A stretch of 64,000 nucleotides of DNA, from positions 235,232 to 299,231 of the forward strand of contig WELA01012509.1 in the NCBI GenBank assembly GCA_009602735.1, given 5' to 3'. The notes under the pieces are model-generated. The model was given only the letters and a program-made list of their open reading frames with translations. It was not told the DNA's origin and searched no databases. The first letter of the stretch is position 1, and each line of letters starts with the position of its first letter. Source of the stretch: Mesotaenium endlicherianum (lineage: Eukaryota; Streptophyta; Zygnematophyceae; Zygnematales; Mesotaeniaceae). Position numbers and translations under genes: made by a program. Of this stretch, positions 43,191 through 53,864 are shown piece after piece.

Positions 43191-44867
43191 ATGGCGCCCA
43201 CCACACAAAAGGAGGACAGAAAGCGCAAGGCAGAAGAAGCCAGGAGGACAATGGAGCAATACCAGAAGGAGCTGGCGGCGACGTCCCTCACCAGGAGAGA
43301 ACAAGAAAGGGTCCGCAAACAACAAGAGGCGGCAGAAGAGGCACAGAGGAAGAAGGATCAGGAAGCGGAAAACCTCAGGAAAGCTGAGGAGGAGAGACAG
43401 AAGAAACAACAAGAAGAAGCGGCAGCGGCAGAAGAGGAGAAAAGGAAAAAGATTGAAGCGGACAGACAGAAGAGCTTGGCCACTTACAGGTATACTGTGG
43501 TGGGTGGCCAAAACTTCGATAACCTGAAGGAAGCATTGCTGGCAGCCCAGGAGATCAACAGGCTGGAACCGTCAACACTGCTACAGAGGGAAGGAGCTGC
43601 AGCACTGGATAGGTTCATCGAGACACACACTGGTGTGGTCCTCTACGAAGATTATGCCAAGATGGTGGGCTATACAGCAGAGCAGGCCCGGTATCTTGCA
43701 GATGATTCAAAGGACAAGCCGGTCCCCATACCGGGAATAGTGGGCGATCAGAGACTCATTCGGATGGTGAGCATGCGGCCCGATAGCTTTTAGGATACGG
43801 TATTCTACCTCACACTACTGCCAGCTTACAATGAAGTTGAGAGAAGGAGCTGGGAGTACTTGGCCAGGGAAGCAGGACAGCAGATGTTCTCTCCCCACTG
43901 GTTCCCGTGTAAACTGAGGAAGGCTGAGCACGGACCCCAGTACTACCAGCAGCCAACAGACTGGAGGTGGATGACCGTCACAAATAAGAAGCAGGAGTGT
44001 GACCGAGCCCAACCGGATGACTTCCACTATGGCCTAGACGGCTATCTCATCCTACCACCTCACATTGCCCCTTGGGACCCCAGGCTGAATGGATGCCTGA
44101 GCAATATGAATGCAGAGACCAAGGAACATAGGAGGAGGGGAAGAGACTACTTCTCTAAGGGAAAGCATGCCTTTGTCAAATGGGCAAAGAATGCAGGACG
44201 GATAGATATCAGCAGGCTGAAGGCCAAGCAACCTCCAGCGCGCCCTAAGAAAGGGAGGTCGGTAGACTACTCCATGTCTACTAGGGAGCAGGACGACTTA
44301 GTGGACGAGACCCCTACTCTCTCCGAGGAGGAGGATGAGGAGGATGAGGAAGAAGAACAAGGCAGAGGAGAAGCATCAGCAGCAGGTACTCAGGATACCC
44401 ACGGGCAGGCAGGGGCGCCCCCTAAAGAACCACGATCAGGTATTTGGTATGTGATCCCCGTTATGGCGACAACTGGACCCCGCGCTCGCTCCCCCAGCCC
44501 ACCTGCCCAAGCAGGGGAAGAAGCTGATCTCACTGTACTGGGCAGCAGACACAGGCAGAAATCCCCAGAGGACAGGGGTGCCAGAAGAGGGACACGCGGG
44601 TGGGCCAGAGGTATGCCGGCCTCCCCCTCCGCTCAGGGGCATGTACCTCTAGCCAATGTATTTGAGCATCCTACTGGAATGCCTGTCTATATGGGGATCA
44701 ACACCCAAGTGGTTGAAGAGCAGGCTACCATCCTTCGTTCTCCTCGAGGTCCAACTTTAGAGCAAACAGGGTTCTTTAGAAGGCCAGCTGACAGACCTAG
44801 AGGGCTGTCCAGATCTAGGTCCAGATCTCCGTCTCCTGATCCTGAAGCTCCAGGAACAACCCCTTAA
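43191..44867 (+). pseudogene. ORF3 of family A element, second sequence type
   Basis: It starts MAPTTQKEDRKRKAEE. The N-terminal about 100 residues are a Lys/Glu/Gln/Arg-rich probable coiled coil. The core follows, with YRYTVVGG, VVLYEDYAKMVGYT, PIPGIVGDQRLIRM, YNEVERRSWEYLARE, QQPTDWRWMT, LPPHIAPWDPRL and YFSKGKHAFVKWA. An acidic tract (near 44320-44365) is followed by a Ser/Pro/Arg tail ending in an Arg-Ser-rich stretch. It is homologous to, but clearly diverged from, the ORF3 of copies A1 and A2, and close to copy A4. There is no transmembrane segment and no known domain. About one break is in view. Confidence 0.75.
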
Positions 44868-44945
44868 GGTGACAGGCTGAAAAGACAGTCAGTAGGGGAG
44901 GCTGGTCAGGGTCAGTTCCTTTATTGAAGGCTTTTGCGGTTTAAT

Positions 44946-44962
44946 GTTGTCGAGGCGACAAC
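44946..44962 (+). other. Inverted repeat beside the polypurine tract (A)
   Basis: GTTGTCGAGGCGACAAC, identical to copies A1 and A2, 18 bases before the 3' LTR. Confidence 0.8.
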
Positions 44963-44980
44963 AAGTTAAGTTGGAGGGAT

Positions 44981-45699
44981 TGTAATAATCAGTATATTAG
45001 TGTATATAATATTCATTTAAATATAATAGTTAATCAAGTTCAGCCTGCTGAACTTTAGTTAATAGTCAATCTGCTGGACTTTACATAATTATCAGTTTAA
45101 TGACTCAGCTGGAAGCAGCAGGCTGAAGTCCATATAAGTCAGCTTGTTGACCCATTCTTTGACAGCCAGCTGAGTTCCGTACTCGGTAGCAGCGAACTGC
45201 CTTGACGTACACCTAAGTACGATATGCTAGATGAATGGCCAGATGACATCCCTATGATGGATGGCTATTCGGGATGATGGGAGATGGCGGTGGATTTGGT
45301 TAACCGAGGTCCTACCAACATGGTTAACTCCCGGGTAGGCGGTGCCATCGCATTGACCGTTGAACAGTAAACTCATTCCATGTACATATGCTAGGCATTG
45401 CTCTCGGGTTCGGCATTCGGAAACGAGGCCAACTCTCCTGTACAGCTTACTGAGAGAGATCAGAATCCAAGGCGAGAAGCCATTGATACGCACTGTCTTC
45501 TAACCTTGCTTATGTATGAGTTTACTAATTTGCATAATTGATGCTAGTTTACTCTCATTTGACTGACGAGTATTATTCACTGCTAGTGTGTTGTCCCTTG
45601 CCGTTAAAACAGTTAACGGAAAATACCATAAAGATTACTTGCTGATATAAAGATCTTTATTAATTGTTAATCGCCTATGTGATAAGTCGATTCATTTCA
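44981..45699 (+). repeat. LTR-A, 3' LTR
   Basis: 719 bp, preceded by AAGTTGGAGGGAT and followed by the TGCTT duplication. It carries the antisense frame at 45227-45493. Confidence 0.92.
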
Positions 45700-45744
45700 T
45701 GCTTAGTATGCGTCGAGGACGTCGCATCTTGAGGAGGGAGATGA

Positions 45745-46464
45745 TGTAAGGTTATAAAAGAGTAATTTGTATTTTTCTAGTATTTTATATGCATAGAGTG
45801 TGATTTAGAAGAACTTTGGCCTTCGGACAACTGTTGAGAAAGTTATGAGTTTTGGGAGTTCTAGTGAGTTTTTAATGTCACAGATTCAATTTAATGACAA
45901 AGACAGGTCCAGTGACGAAAACTTTGGTTGGAGTCCAGGAAGTAGGACATTGAAACATGAGGGTTCCAAAAACTACGTACGATTACGTAGAGTGCCAAAG
46001 TGATCGTGGAAAATCTAGAAACTCCGTGAGGAGTTAGTGGATTGTGTAGTTAGTAGATTGCATAGTAGAATATTCTAGAGTGCTATTGTGTGCGTGTGTG
46101 TGCTAGCTTGTCCAACTAGGCAAGGTCCCCTACATGGAAGGAGCCATAGTAGAAGGTTTTGGAGGTACTTTGCTAGAGAGGACACTTAGAGTTGAATCAT
46201 AAATAGGAAGCACAAAGAAGTAGAGGGAGTCTTGTCTAGTCTAGTCTAGTCTAACCTTCTTGTCTTGTGCACGACTTTTCTTAATAAAGTGACATATTTT
46301 TCACACCTCTCTCATGTAGCCCTCTAACTCTTGTAAGGGTGGCATACCACCAGGCCACTCCACCTTGTTTATGCAACTAGGAAAGGTCCTCGTGCACGCT
46401 TCCACTCACGGGTGAGGGTGCGTGAGTGTGTATAGGCGCACTCCCTGCACCCTTCCCCCTTTCA
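45745..46464 (+). repeat. LTR-C, 3' LTR
   Basis: 720 bp, preceded by the purine-rich GAGGAGGGAGATGA, the same tract that precedes LTR-E's 3' copy. It is followed by CCTTG, the duplication seen left of 20602. Confidence 0.88.
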
Positions 46465-47150
46465 CCTTGTCTAATCTAAAGCCTTGATACTCCCACAAGT
46501 CAAGGCTAATAGGCACATTATGGTAGCCAAATATTAGGTCTATGCTGAATAGCAAATCCCTTTCTTTGATAACATCTGCCAGTTTGTCTAATCCTTCATA
46601 TTTAAACTTAATTCTCATAATGAACTTTTTGACCTTTCTCAGATCTAAAATCACTCTTAATTTTCTCTCCTCTGCAACATTCAGGGGACTGACACACTTA
46701 GGTGTTTTTCCCCCTGCCATACTCTGGCAGAAATAGTCTACAGGAGTTCTTTGACTGCTTCTCTTGCAAATTTTAAGTGTTTGAACACTCTTTTGTGGTT
46801 GGATCTAGAGAAAGCAAGAGCAAGTGTATTCTTCTTTGCCCATTCTAGTCTATATCCTCTAGTCATCACAGACAGTAAAAATCTGCAATGAAATCTACAT
46901 TCTCTCCAGAAAGTAATGCGCCTTCCTAACCTTTTTTCCATGTCCTGCAACAATTCATTTTCTGCGGAGTTGTTGCCCCCCAATGTCTCCTCCACTTTTG
47001 CTTTTTTGCCTAACAACACAAACATTGTGCTATCCCACTCATCTGCTTCCTCCGCTGCTCAAAAAAAAAACATTCTCATCCGCGTGATGTGGACAGAACA
47101 CACCCATCCCCCAGGGAAGCTCCTCTTCCCTATCTCAGCACTTGTGTTGG
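46465..47150 (-). pseudogene. DIRS-type reverse transcriptase, N-terminal part
   Basis: The minus strand shows RRITFWRECRF and GYRLEW, followed by FAREAVKELL (46.74-47.0 kb). KLRVILDLRKVKKFI, FKYEGLDKLADVIKE, SIDLIFGYHNVPIS and WEYQGF follow (46.47-46.7 kb). This is the DIRS pattern for the fingers and palm of the polymerase. The domain continues at 20601 on the other side of element C. The region upstream to 47298 is probably also DIRS but is not recognisable. Confidence 0.82.
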
Positions 47151-47298
47151 TTTTCCTCCCAAACTGGATTTGTACAATTTTTTTTGAGGTTATGCTCCTC
47201 ATAGTGAATCAAGACTTAATATAGATTCCTTGAAATCCAGGTCCATCTTACAATACCAACAAAAAACAGATTCAAGCATCTTTCATCTAGGTTGTCAT

Positions 47299-47761
47299 TG
47301 AAATGAATCGTCTTACCGATCGTCGATTAACAATTAATAACAATCTTTATATCAACGAGTAACCTTCATGGTGTTTTCTGTTAACTAATTTAACAGCGAA
47401 AGACAACACATTAGCAGTGGACAATACTCACAAATCAAATGCAAGTAAGCCAGCATCAATAATGCAATCAGTAAATTCATACATAAGCAAGGCTAGAAGA
47501 CAGTGCGTATCAATGGCTTCTCGCCTTGGATTCAAATATCTCTCAGTAAGCAGTACAAAAGAGTTGGCCTCGTTTCCAAATGCCAAACTCGAGAGCAATC
47601 TCTAGCATATGTACATGGAATGAGTTTACTGTTCAACGGCAAGTGCGATGCCACCACCTACCCGAGAGTTAACCACGTTGGTAGGACCTCGGCTAACCAA
47701 ATCCACAGCCATCCCCCATCATCCCAAATCGCCATCTACCTCAAGATACTGATTTATTACA
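47299..47761 (-). repeat. LTR-A, partial, 3' LTR of copy A3
   Basis: Both LTR ends are present (TGAAATGAATCG on the left, TTTATTACA on the right), but only 463 bp remain. Confidence 0.8.
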
Positions 47762-48111
47762 ATCCTTCTAACTTCAATTGTTATCGCCTCAACAACATTA
47801 AACCATACAATTATCTGGTCAGGAAATTAACAAAACTAACCCTCCACCGCGTGCCTCTTGCTTCAACACTGTTGCCTAGCTGTGGGGATCACTAGTGATA
47901 GTGGATTGTCACCTCCACCCTCAGTCCACTTCCGTTGTGGGGTGCAAACAAAGAGACCTCCAGCAAGGCTTGACTGGAGGATGGTTTTGATGTTTAGGGA
48001 GTTGTTCTTGGGGCTCCAAGATCAGGAGATTGAGATCTGGACCTAGATCAAGACAGCCCTCTAGGTTTGTCAGCTGGCCTTCTAAAAAACCCAGTTTGTT
48101 CTAAAGTTGGG

Positions 48112-49359
48112 TATAATGAATCAGTTCATTATTTAATCAATTAATTTCATATACAAATACAACCCTAAATAAGTATTATGTCAGCATACTCACATGTGCG
48201 AGTTCATAAAAATGAATGTATGTCGATGTAATGCGAGTTTACTTACTTTGTCAAAAAGATTAGCAGGATGACTTTTGTGTTACAGTGTGGTTTTGCTGAC
48301 TTTGTTGAAAAGGTCAGCAGGATGACTTTTGTATCATAGTAGAGTTTGCTGAGATTTATATATCAATTACATATAGAATATGATATCAGTAGGTTGACAT
48401 ATAGTAAGCTCGCTTGATATTAGTCCGTATACTTAGCTTCTGTACGCCGAGGATAGATATATTCATTTTAGATTACTATTTGTAGATTGGCACATGTAGC
48501 CGTAGTATACTGAAAGTCGGGAGGCCGATTGAGATTCGGTGAACCGATGTCCTACCAATGTGGTTATTCCCTGGGTAGGCGGAGCCGTCGTCAGTCAACT
48601 GAACAGTTGGTCACCCGACCAATTAATATGGTAGTTATACCTAGATCCGTGGGTCCCAACTTAATGGGTTCTCCACGAAATGGCGCACCTTGTGCCGTGG
48701 TCAACCAGGTGGTCACTAGGTACATAGCAGGCGGGGATCTCGTGGTCCCTCATTCTGGACAGTAGGCTTTTCAGTTGGATTTCTACTTGCAAGTCCTGTG
48801 TGCACTTTTGGGTTTGTTCTAATGACCAGCCTTCACGGAAATTTTCATGGTTGCTTTGTCTGCGCTCCAAATGGAGCAACTTAAAATTTTTGGAAATTTC
48901 TTGTCAAGATGCATCCGTTGACTTTGCTCAATTTGGAGTAGTATTGACAGGGTAATGCCCTTTGACATTTTGGGGTTAGACAGCGGACAGATTCCATGGT
49001 TTTGCACCTAAGTCAGTGGGATGTGTTTTAGCTACTTTATGGTCATCTGAACGAGAGCGCCTTTGCTATGCCGGCCCCTGATATTGTGTATGTGCTTATA
49101 CATGCTTGTATGCCTGGTAGGCAAGAGGCCATGAGTTTCTAAAGGAGAAGCTCTAGTCCTCAAGCTCGCCTCGTACTTGTGCCTCGTGATAGTGTGCAAC
49201 TATGGTACACTACGGTAAGTGAGTCAAGGGGTGTAGGTGAGTAAATGGAATTCATTATAAGGGTGAAGATCGCTCCCTGACTTCACACGCTTCCACCTAT
49301 CTCTGATCTTATATATTTAAATGAAATATAGTAATCTTGAATAAGCAAGATTCATATCA
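48112..49359 (+). repeat. Solo LTR-B inserted in ORF3 of copy A3
   Basis: 1248 bp, starting TATAATGAATCAGTTC and ending TTCATATCA, with the exact duplication TTGGG on both sides (48107-48111 and 49360-49364). ORF3 homology is continuous across it when compared with copy A4 (58690-58830). There is no interior, so it is a solo LTR. Confidence 0.88.
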
Positions 49360-49724
49360 TTGGGCCTCGAGGAGAACGAAGGAATGTAGCCTGCTCTTCA
49401 ACCACCTGGGTGTTGATGCCCACATACACAGGCATTCCGGTAGGATGCTGAAGTACATTGGCAAGAGGCTCATGTCCCTGACTGAAGGGGGTGGCCAGCA
49501 TACCTCTGGCTACTCCGCGTGTTGTTCTTCTGGTGCCCCTGTCCTCTGGGGATTTCTGCTTTTTTTTGATGCCAAGAATAGTCAGATCAGCTTCTTCCCT
49601 TGCTTGGGCAGGTGGACTGGGAGAACAAGTGCGGGGTCCTGTTGCCTCCATGACAGGGATCACAATCCATACACCTGATCTTGGTGCCCTAGGAGTTCCT
49701 GTATCTGCTTGCACCTGGATATCC

Positions 49725-50472
49725 TGATAAAAGGGGGCAGAGTGCCCTAATGGAAGCGTAGTTACTCACGAGGAAAGGAACTAGTTGCAATCATACTAAG
49801 CGTGCAGCGAGATATCACTAAGAAAGCTTAGGAAAGTTATTCAACATTTTGAGTAGAAAGAATGTGCTCACAAATGGACTAGGATAAAAGGTCTCATCAT
49901 TACAAACCCGTAGAAATTTACAGAAGTGAAAATTGATAAGAAACAAAGAAGTTATGCCTATTTATGGTTTTTCTACCCAAAGGCTCCTCTCTAGGAGGAA
50001 GCTACAAAATTTTCCAAGTGTTCGTCAAATTGTCCCTTCCAGAATATTCGTGAGTAGGCCATATCAGTCTCGTCTGACGTGTCGGGCCGAATTGACGTCC
50101 ACATACATGCATCGACATTACTAGAATATTCTATCTTAGACGCGCTAGGCTAAACCGAAACTTCTAAGTGAAGAGACCTAGTCGGCACTCCGCATCAGCC
50201 GAACTTACGTGAAGGTTCAAGTTCACTCTAACGGGCCAGATCTCTTGACGATCTCGGTCAATTCGACGGTCGCGCTCATCGCGATTTGAGGACAGTCGTC
50301 AACCAACCTCAAAACTAATTAAACTTCAGAAATCCGTAACTCTCTCAATACTTGACCAAATTCGATAAACTTCATATCAAAATGACCACAAAAATGCACT
50401 TTAGACTTCTATGCAATCAAATTATCCTTTCATGAAATTAAAAAATGCACTTTATAGACCTATGACCTTACA
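49725..50472 (-). repeat. LTR-E, 3' LTR of copy E2
   Basis: About 748 bp. The right edge is CCTATGACCTTACA, the reverse of the LTR-E start. It is visibly diverged from the LTR pair at 26221 and 31620. Confidence 0.85.
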
Positions 50473-53400
50473 TACCTCTCCTCGAGATGCGAAGTCCTCG
50501 ACGCATTCTGCAGATAACGTCTCAACTTACTCTTACAATGAGTCAAGTTGGCCTTCGGCTCCCAAGTGTTGTCGTCCGCATAGTAGCCTTTCTACTTGAC
50601 CAGATACTCTTGAACAAGTCGTTGACCTCGCTTGACTCGTCAATCGTCGACAACCGCCTCTACTTCATAGTCCAATACATCATCGATCTCGACCGGTGGT
50701 GGCGGTGTAGGTAGTCGTTTTGGATGTCTTTCGTTCAGGTCGATGTATGGCCGCAAACAACTGACATGGAACACATCATGGATACGCCAGCCTGAAGGAA
50801 GTTCCAACTTGTAGGTCACTGGATTCACCTGCTTGAGCACCACAAAAGGACCTGTAAACCGTGCCCGCAGTTTCCTCTTGCCTGTGAAAGGTGGATTCTC
50901 TGTTGACAAGAGTACTTTGTTGCCCACGTGGAATGTCACTTCCCTCCGATGCTTATTAGCATGCTTGACCTGCTCCTCCTGTGCCTTCCGAATACACGTC
51001 TTTGCCATATCCAAAGTCTTGGCCATCTGCTCCATAAACGCTTGTGTAGTAGGAACTTGAGTCTCTTTACCCTTATCCAACAAGATGTTCCCTGGGTGAT
51101 ATACTTCTCTCCCATAAACTATAGCAAATGGTGACTGCTTGGTGGATCCCTGCATGCTATTGTTGTAGGCAACCCTGGCAGCTTCTTGTCCCACTCTGAA
51201 GGGTCCTCCATACTGAAACTCCTGAGCACCTTTTGCAGAGTTCTGTTGAGCCTCTCACTCTGCCCGTCTGTCTGAGGATGATAGGAAGTGCTCATACTCA
51301 GCTTGGTCCGCATTAAAGTAAACAATGACCGCCAAAAGTTGCTAATAAACCTCGGATCCCGGTCTGAAACAATCACCTTCGGCAACCCATGTAGCCTGAA
51401 AATATGATTAAAGAATAGTCGTGCTACATCTGCTGCCGTACAAGTCTCCTTCATGGGAATGAAGTGAGCCATCTTGCTGAGCCGATCAGACACAACCCAA
51501 ACTGCATTGTGCCCTTGACCACTCACTGGTAACGACGTGATGAAGTCCATAACAATCTGCTCCCAAGGATACTCTGGAATAGGTACGGGATGCAAGGTAC
51601 CTCCCTTCTTTTGATTTGGTGTCTTGTTACGCTAGCACGCATCGCAACTCCTGATCCACTCCTCGATGTTCTTGTCCATATTTCTCCAATAGTACTCTCA
51701 CTTCAGGACGCTTGTCGTCTTCTTGCTTCCAAAGTGTCCAGCATATAAGCAATCATGATGCTCCGCATGTAGTCGATCGCGTAGCTCCTTGATGTCAGGT
51801 ACCACCACTCTCTTGGATTCACCATAATGCCATGTGCCGTCCTTCTTCTGCATACTCGAGTTGGACTCAGTTGCTCCACCATCAGCAAACTCTGGGTCCT
51901 CCTCGTAACCTCTTTGAAGCTTCTCCTTGAAGTCCATACTCTCCTTGATGACTGAGACAGCTGCAAGGTCACACCTTTTGGATAAAGCGTCTGCAGGGTT
52001 GATCTTCCCAGGTAAGTACTAAATTTTGTGGTCAAACTGTTGCAAAAACTCCATCCACCTTGCCTGTCTTGATGTCAATGTTGGCTGCGTCATAAACTTC
52101 TCCAAGCTCTTGTGGTCGGTCTTGATGAACACCTTGCGATTGTTCACATAACATCGCCAAATCTTCAAAGCTTGGATGAATATCTCTCGCTTGTGTGCTG
52201 CATAGTTCTGCTCAGCAGGATTCAACTTCCTGCTCTCATATGCCACAAGTTGTAATCGCTTGCCTTGGTCCTAAAGAAGAATGGCTCCCACTGCGAAGTT
52301 TGATGCGTCCGTGATGATCGTAAAAGGAAGCTCTGGACGTGCAATTGCCAACACAGGCGCCTGTGTCAACAACTCCTTAATCTTCTCAAAAGCTTGCTGC
52401 TCCTTGTCACCCCATAGCCACTTCTCCTGCTTCTTTAACATGTCCGTGAGCGGTGCACACACCTTGGCAAATCCTTTAATGAATCCTTGATAATAGTTTG
52501 CCATGCCGAGGAAGATCCTGAGTTGATGAATATCAACGCTACCGGCCAATCTCTGACTGCTTGCACCTTCTTCTGCTCCACCTTGACTCCTTCAACTCCC
52601 ACTATGTGCCCAAGAAACTCGACCTCCTTGAGACAGAATCCGCACTTGCTCACCTTCCCAAATAGCTTCTGATCTCTCAAGACCTCCAACACCTTCCTCA
52701 GATGCCCCACATGCTTTTCCAAGGTCTTTGAATAGATCAAGATGTTGTCCAAAGTTACCACCACAAATTGGTCCAAATAGGGTCTGAAGATAACATTCAT
52801 GAGTGCCATGAATGTAGCAGGTGCATTAGTCAATCCAAAAGGCATGACTGTGAACTAGAATAAGCCATAAGGAGTCCTGAAGGCAGTCTTCTGAACGTCT
52901 CCTTCCACAATCCGTACCTGGTGATAGGCACTCCTCAAATCAATCTTTGAGAAATACTTCGCCCCGACAAGCCTGTCAAACAACTCGTCCACTCGTGGAA
53001 GTGGGTACCTGTTCTTGATGGTGACCTTGTTGAGTGCCCGGTAGTCGACACACATCCTCATAGTCCCATCCTTCTTCTTCACAAATAAGACTGGCGCTGC
53101 AAATGGAAACTCGCTGGGTCNAACTCGCTGGGTCGGATGAATTCCTTTTCCAATAACTCTGTCAGCTGCTTCTTCAACTCATCCACCTCCGCAAACGATT
53201 GACGATAGGCGGGTCTCACTGGTGGCTTGCTCCCTGGTTCCAACTCGATTTTGTGCTCCATAGCCCTCTGTGGAGGTACCCCTGCAGGTAGCTCCTCAGG
53301 AAACACGCACTTGAACTCCTCCAACACCTCCTTAATTTGGGCAGGCATCTCAACAGGCTTCTTCTCTTGAGCGATTGGGCTCTGCTCCTTCTGAGCAAGG

Positions 53401-53864
53401 GGATCAGACACCACTACTTGCTCCTCCGGCGATGTACATTCGCCCAGGCTGTTAGGGTTCACGCTTGCTCCATCTGATGACTTGGCCAGGGCCACCGAAA
53501 CAGGGTACATCTCCTTCACCTGATTCGTCCTGCATAGCTTCTCAACTTGCAGGCTCGACAGAAGACAGTTACTTGTGGTCGTATCTACCTCCACCTGTTT
53601 CGCTGTCTCCATTCGACCATCACGCCCTTGGACTTTCACTTGTCCTGTGCTCCAGTGCACTTGAGGGTTGGCTTTNNNNNNNNNNNNNNNNNNNNNNNNN
53701 NNNNNNNNNNNNNNCCATGGTCGGCCCAATATCACCTCATGGTGACGTAACTCTGCCTGCTCCATAACTTCCTTACTCCGGTGCCCCGCTACTTCCACGT
53801 GAATAGCTTCCGTAGGTGCACCACACTTGAGTCTCTGCCCATTCGCCAACATTGCCTCCTTAGA
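50473..53864 (-). pseudogene. Pol of copy E2
   Basis: Chromovirus pol remnants on the minus strand. The reverse transcriptase shows [27 protein letters not shown] and [12 protein letters not shown]. RNase H shows TDASNFAVGAILL. The integrase shows MDFITSLPVSGQGH, IVSDRDPRF and YHPQTDGQSERLNR. The chromodomain part is eroded. It is similar to the E pol at 27949-31632 throughout and broken many times. Confidence 0.88.
53676..53714. other. Assembly gap (39 N)
   Basis: A run of 39 unknown bases inside copy E2. The same place in copies E and E3 holds only a handful of bases, so the stated gap length is probably too large. Confidence 0.95.

Larger units (their letters stand above)
38140..45699 (+). 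mobile_element. Family A chromodomain Ty3/gypsy element with ORF3, inserted in C
   Basis: Exact duplication TGCTT flanks it (38135-38139 and 45700-45704). Parts: a partial 5' LTR (38140-38680), the end of gag with its zinc knuckle, pol from protease to chromodomain (to 42800), ORF3 (43191-44867), inverted repeat, polypurine tract and a complete 3' LTR (44981-45699). The first part of gag is not present. Aligned LTR parts differ at about 18 of 540 positions by eye (about 3%). It is broken, with about five breaks in view. Confidence 0.92.
20602..46464 (+). mobile_element. Family C LTR element carrying nested F, E, G and A, inserted in the DIRS reverse transcriptase
   Basis: The two LTR-C copies at 20602-21319 and 45745-46464 are in the same orientation and are bounded outside by the identical 5-mer CCTTG (20597-20601 and 46465-46469). 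DIRS reverse transcriptase homology stops at one side and resumes at the other, so the whole 25.9 kb behaves as one insertion. Own sequence is only about 4.7 kb: LTRs, 21320-22669, 36327-38139 and 45705-45744. Some of this resembles the protease-side and 3' end of family E, so C was a gypsy relative of E. Its coding region is extensively degraded. The LTR pair differs by several percent with small indels. Confidence 0.85.
5749..47150 (-). mobile_element. DIRS-type tyrosine-recombinase retroelement, broken and split by nested insertions
   Basis: Pieces of one DIRS-like element run on the minus strand in the expected gene order: reverse transcriptase, RNase H, then tyrosine recombinase. They are separated by three insertions: C at 20602-46464, the miniature LTR element at 17313-19597, and B at 7020-17239. 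C is flanked by an exact 5-bp duplication (CCTTG) and the miniature element by GTCAT. The coding homology continues on the far side of each insertion, which is why I treat the pieces as one element. The coding parts themselves carry several breaks. Outer ends are not resolved. The left end may include the direct repeats near 4.2-5.4 kb. It is the oldest layer in the window. Confidence 0.8.
47299..49724 (-). mobile_element. Family A element, 3' end (copy A3), interrupted by solo LTR-B
   Basis: On the minus strand, parts of ORF3 (49360-49724 and about 47877-48111) are followed by a degraded inverted repeat (47780-47796) and a partial LTR-A (47299-47761). The ORF3 homology is split exactly by a solo LTR-B. 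At 49725 an LTR of family E cuts into it. The remaining 5' part is not found. It is broken, with several breaks, and is among the older A copies. Confidence 0.8.
49725..53864 (-). mobile_element. Family E element, 3' part (copy E2)
   Basis: On the minus strand: protease/spacer (53.1-53.86 kb), reverse transcriptase and RNase H (52.0-53.1 kb), integrase and chromodomain (50.5-51.9 kb) and a 3' LTR (49725-50472). The gag end and 5' LTR are absent. It contains an assembly gap and one lone ambiguous base. It is inserted in ORF3 of copy A3. Many breaks make it clearly more decayed than the E copy at 26221. Confidence 0.88.

Noticed and set aside
43191-44867. ORF3 as an envelope-like gene
   Set aside because: The position fits, but there is no signal peptide, transmembrane helix or cleavage motif. 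Coiled-coil, acidic and Arg/Ser-rich parts fit a soluble protein better.
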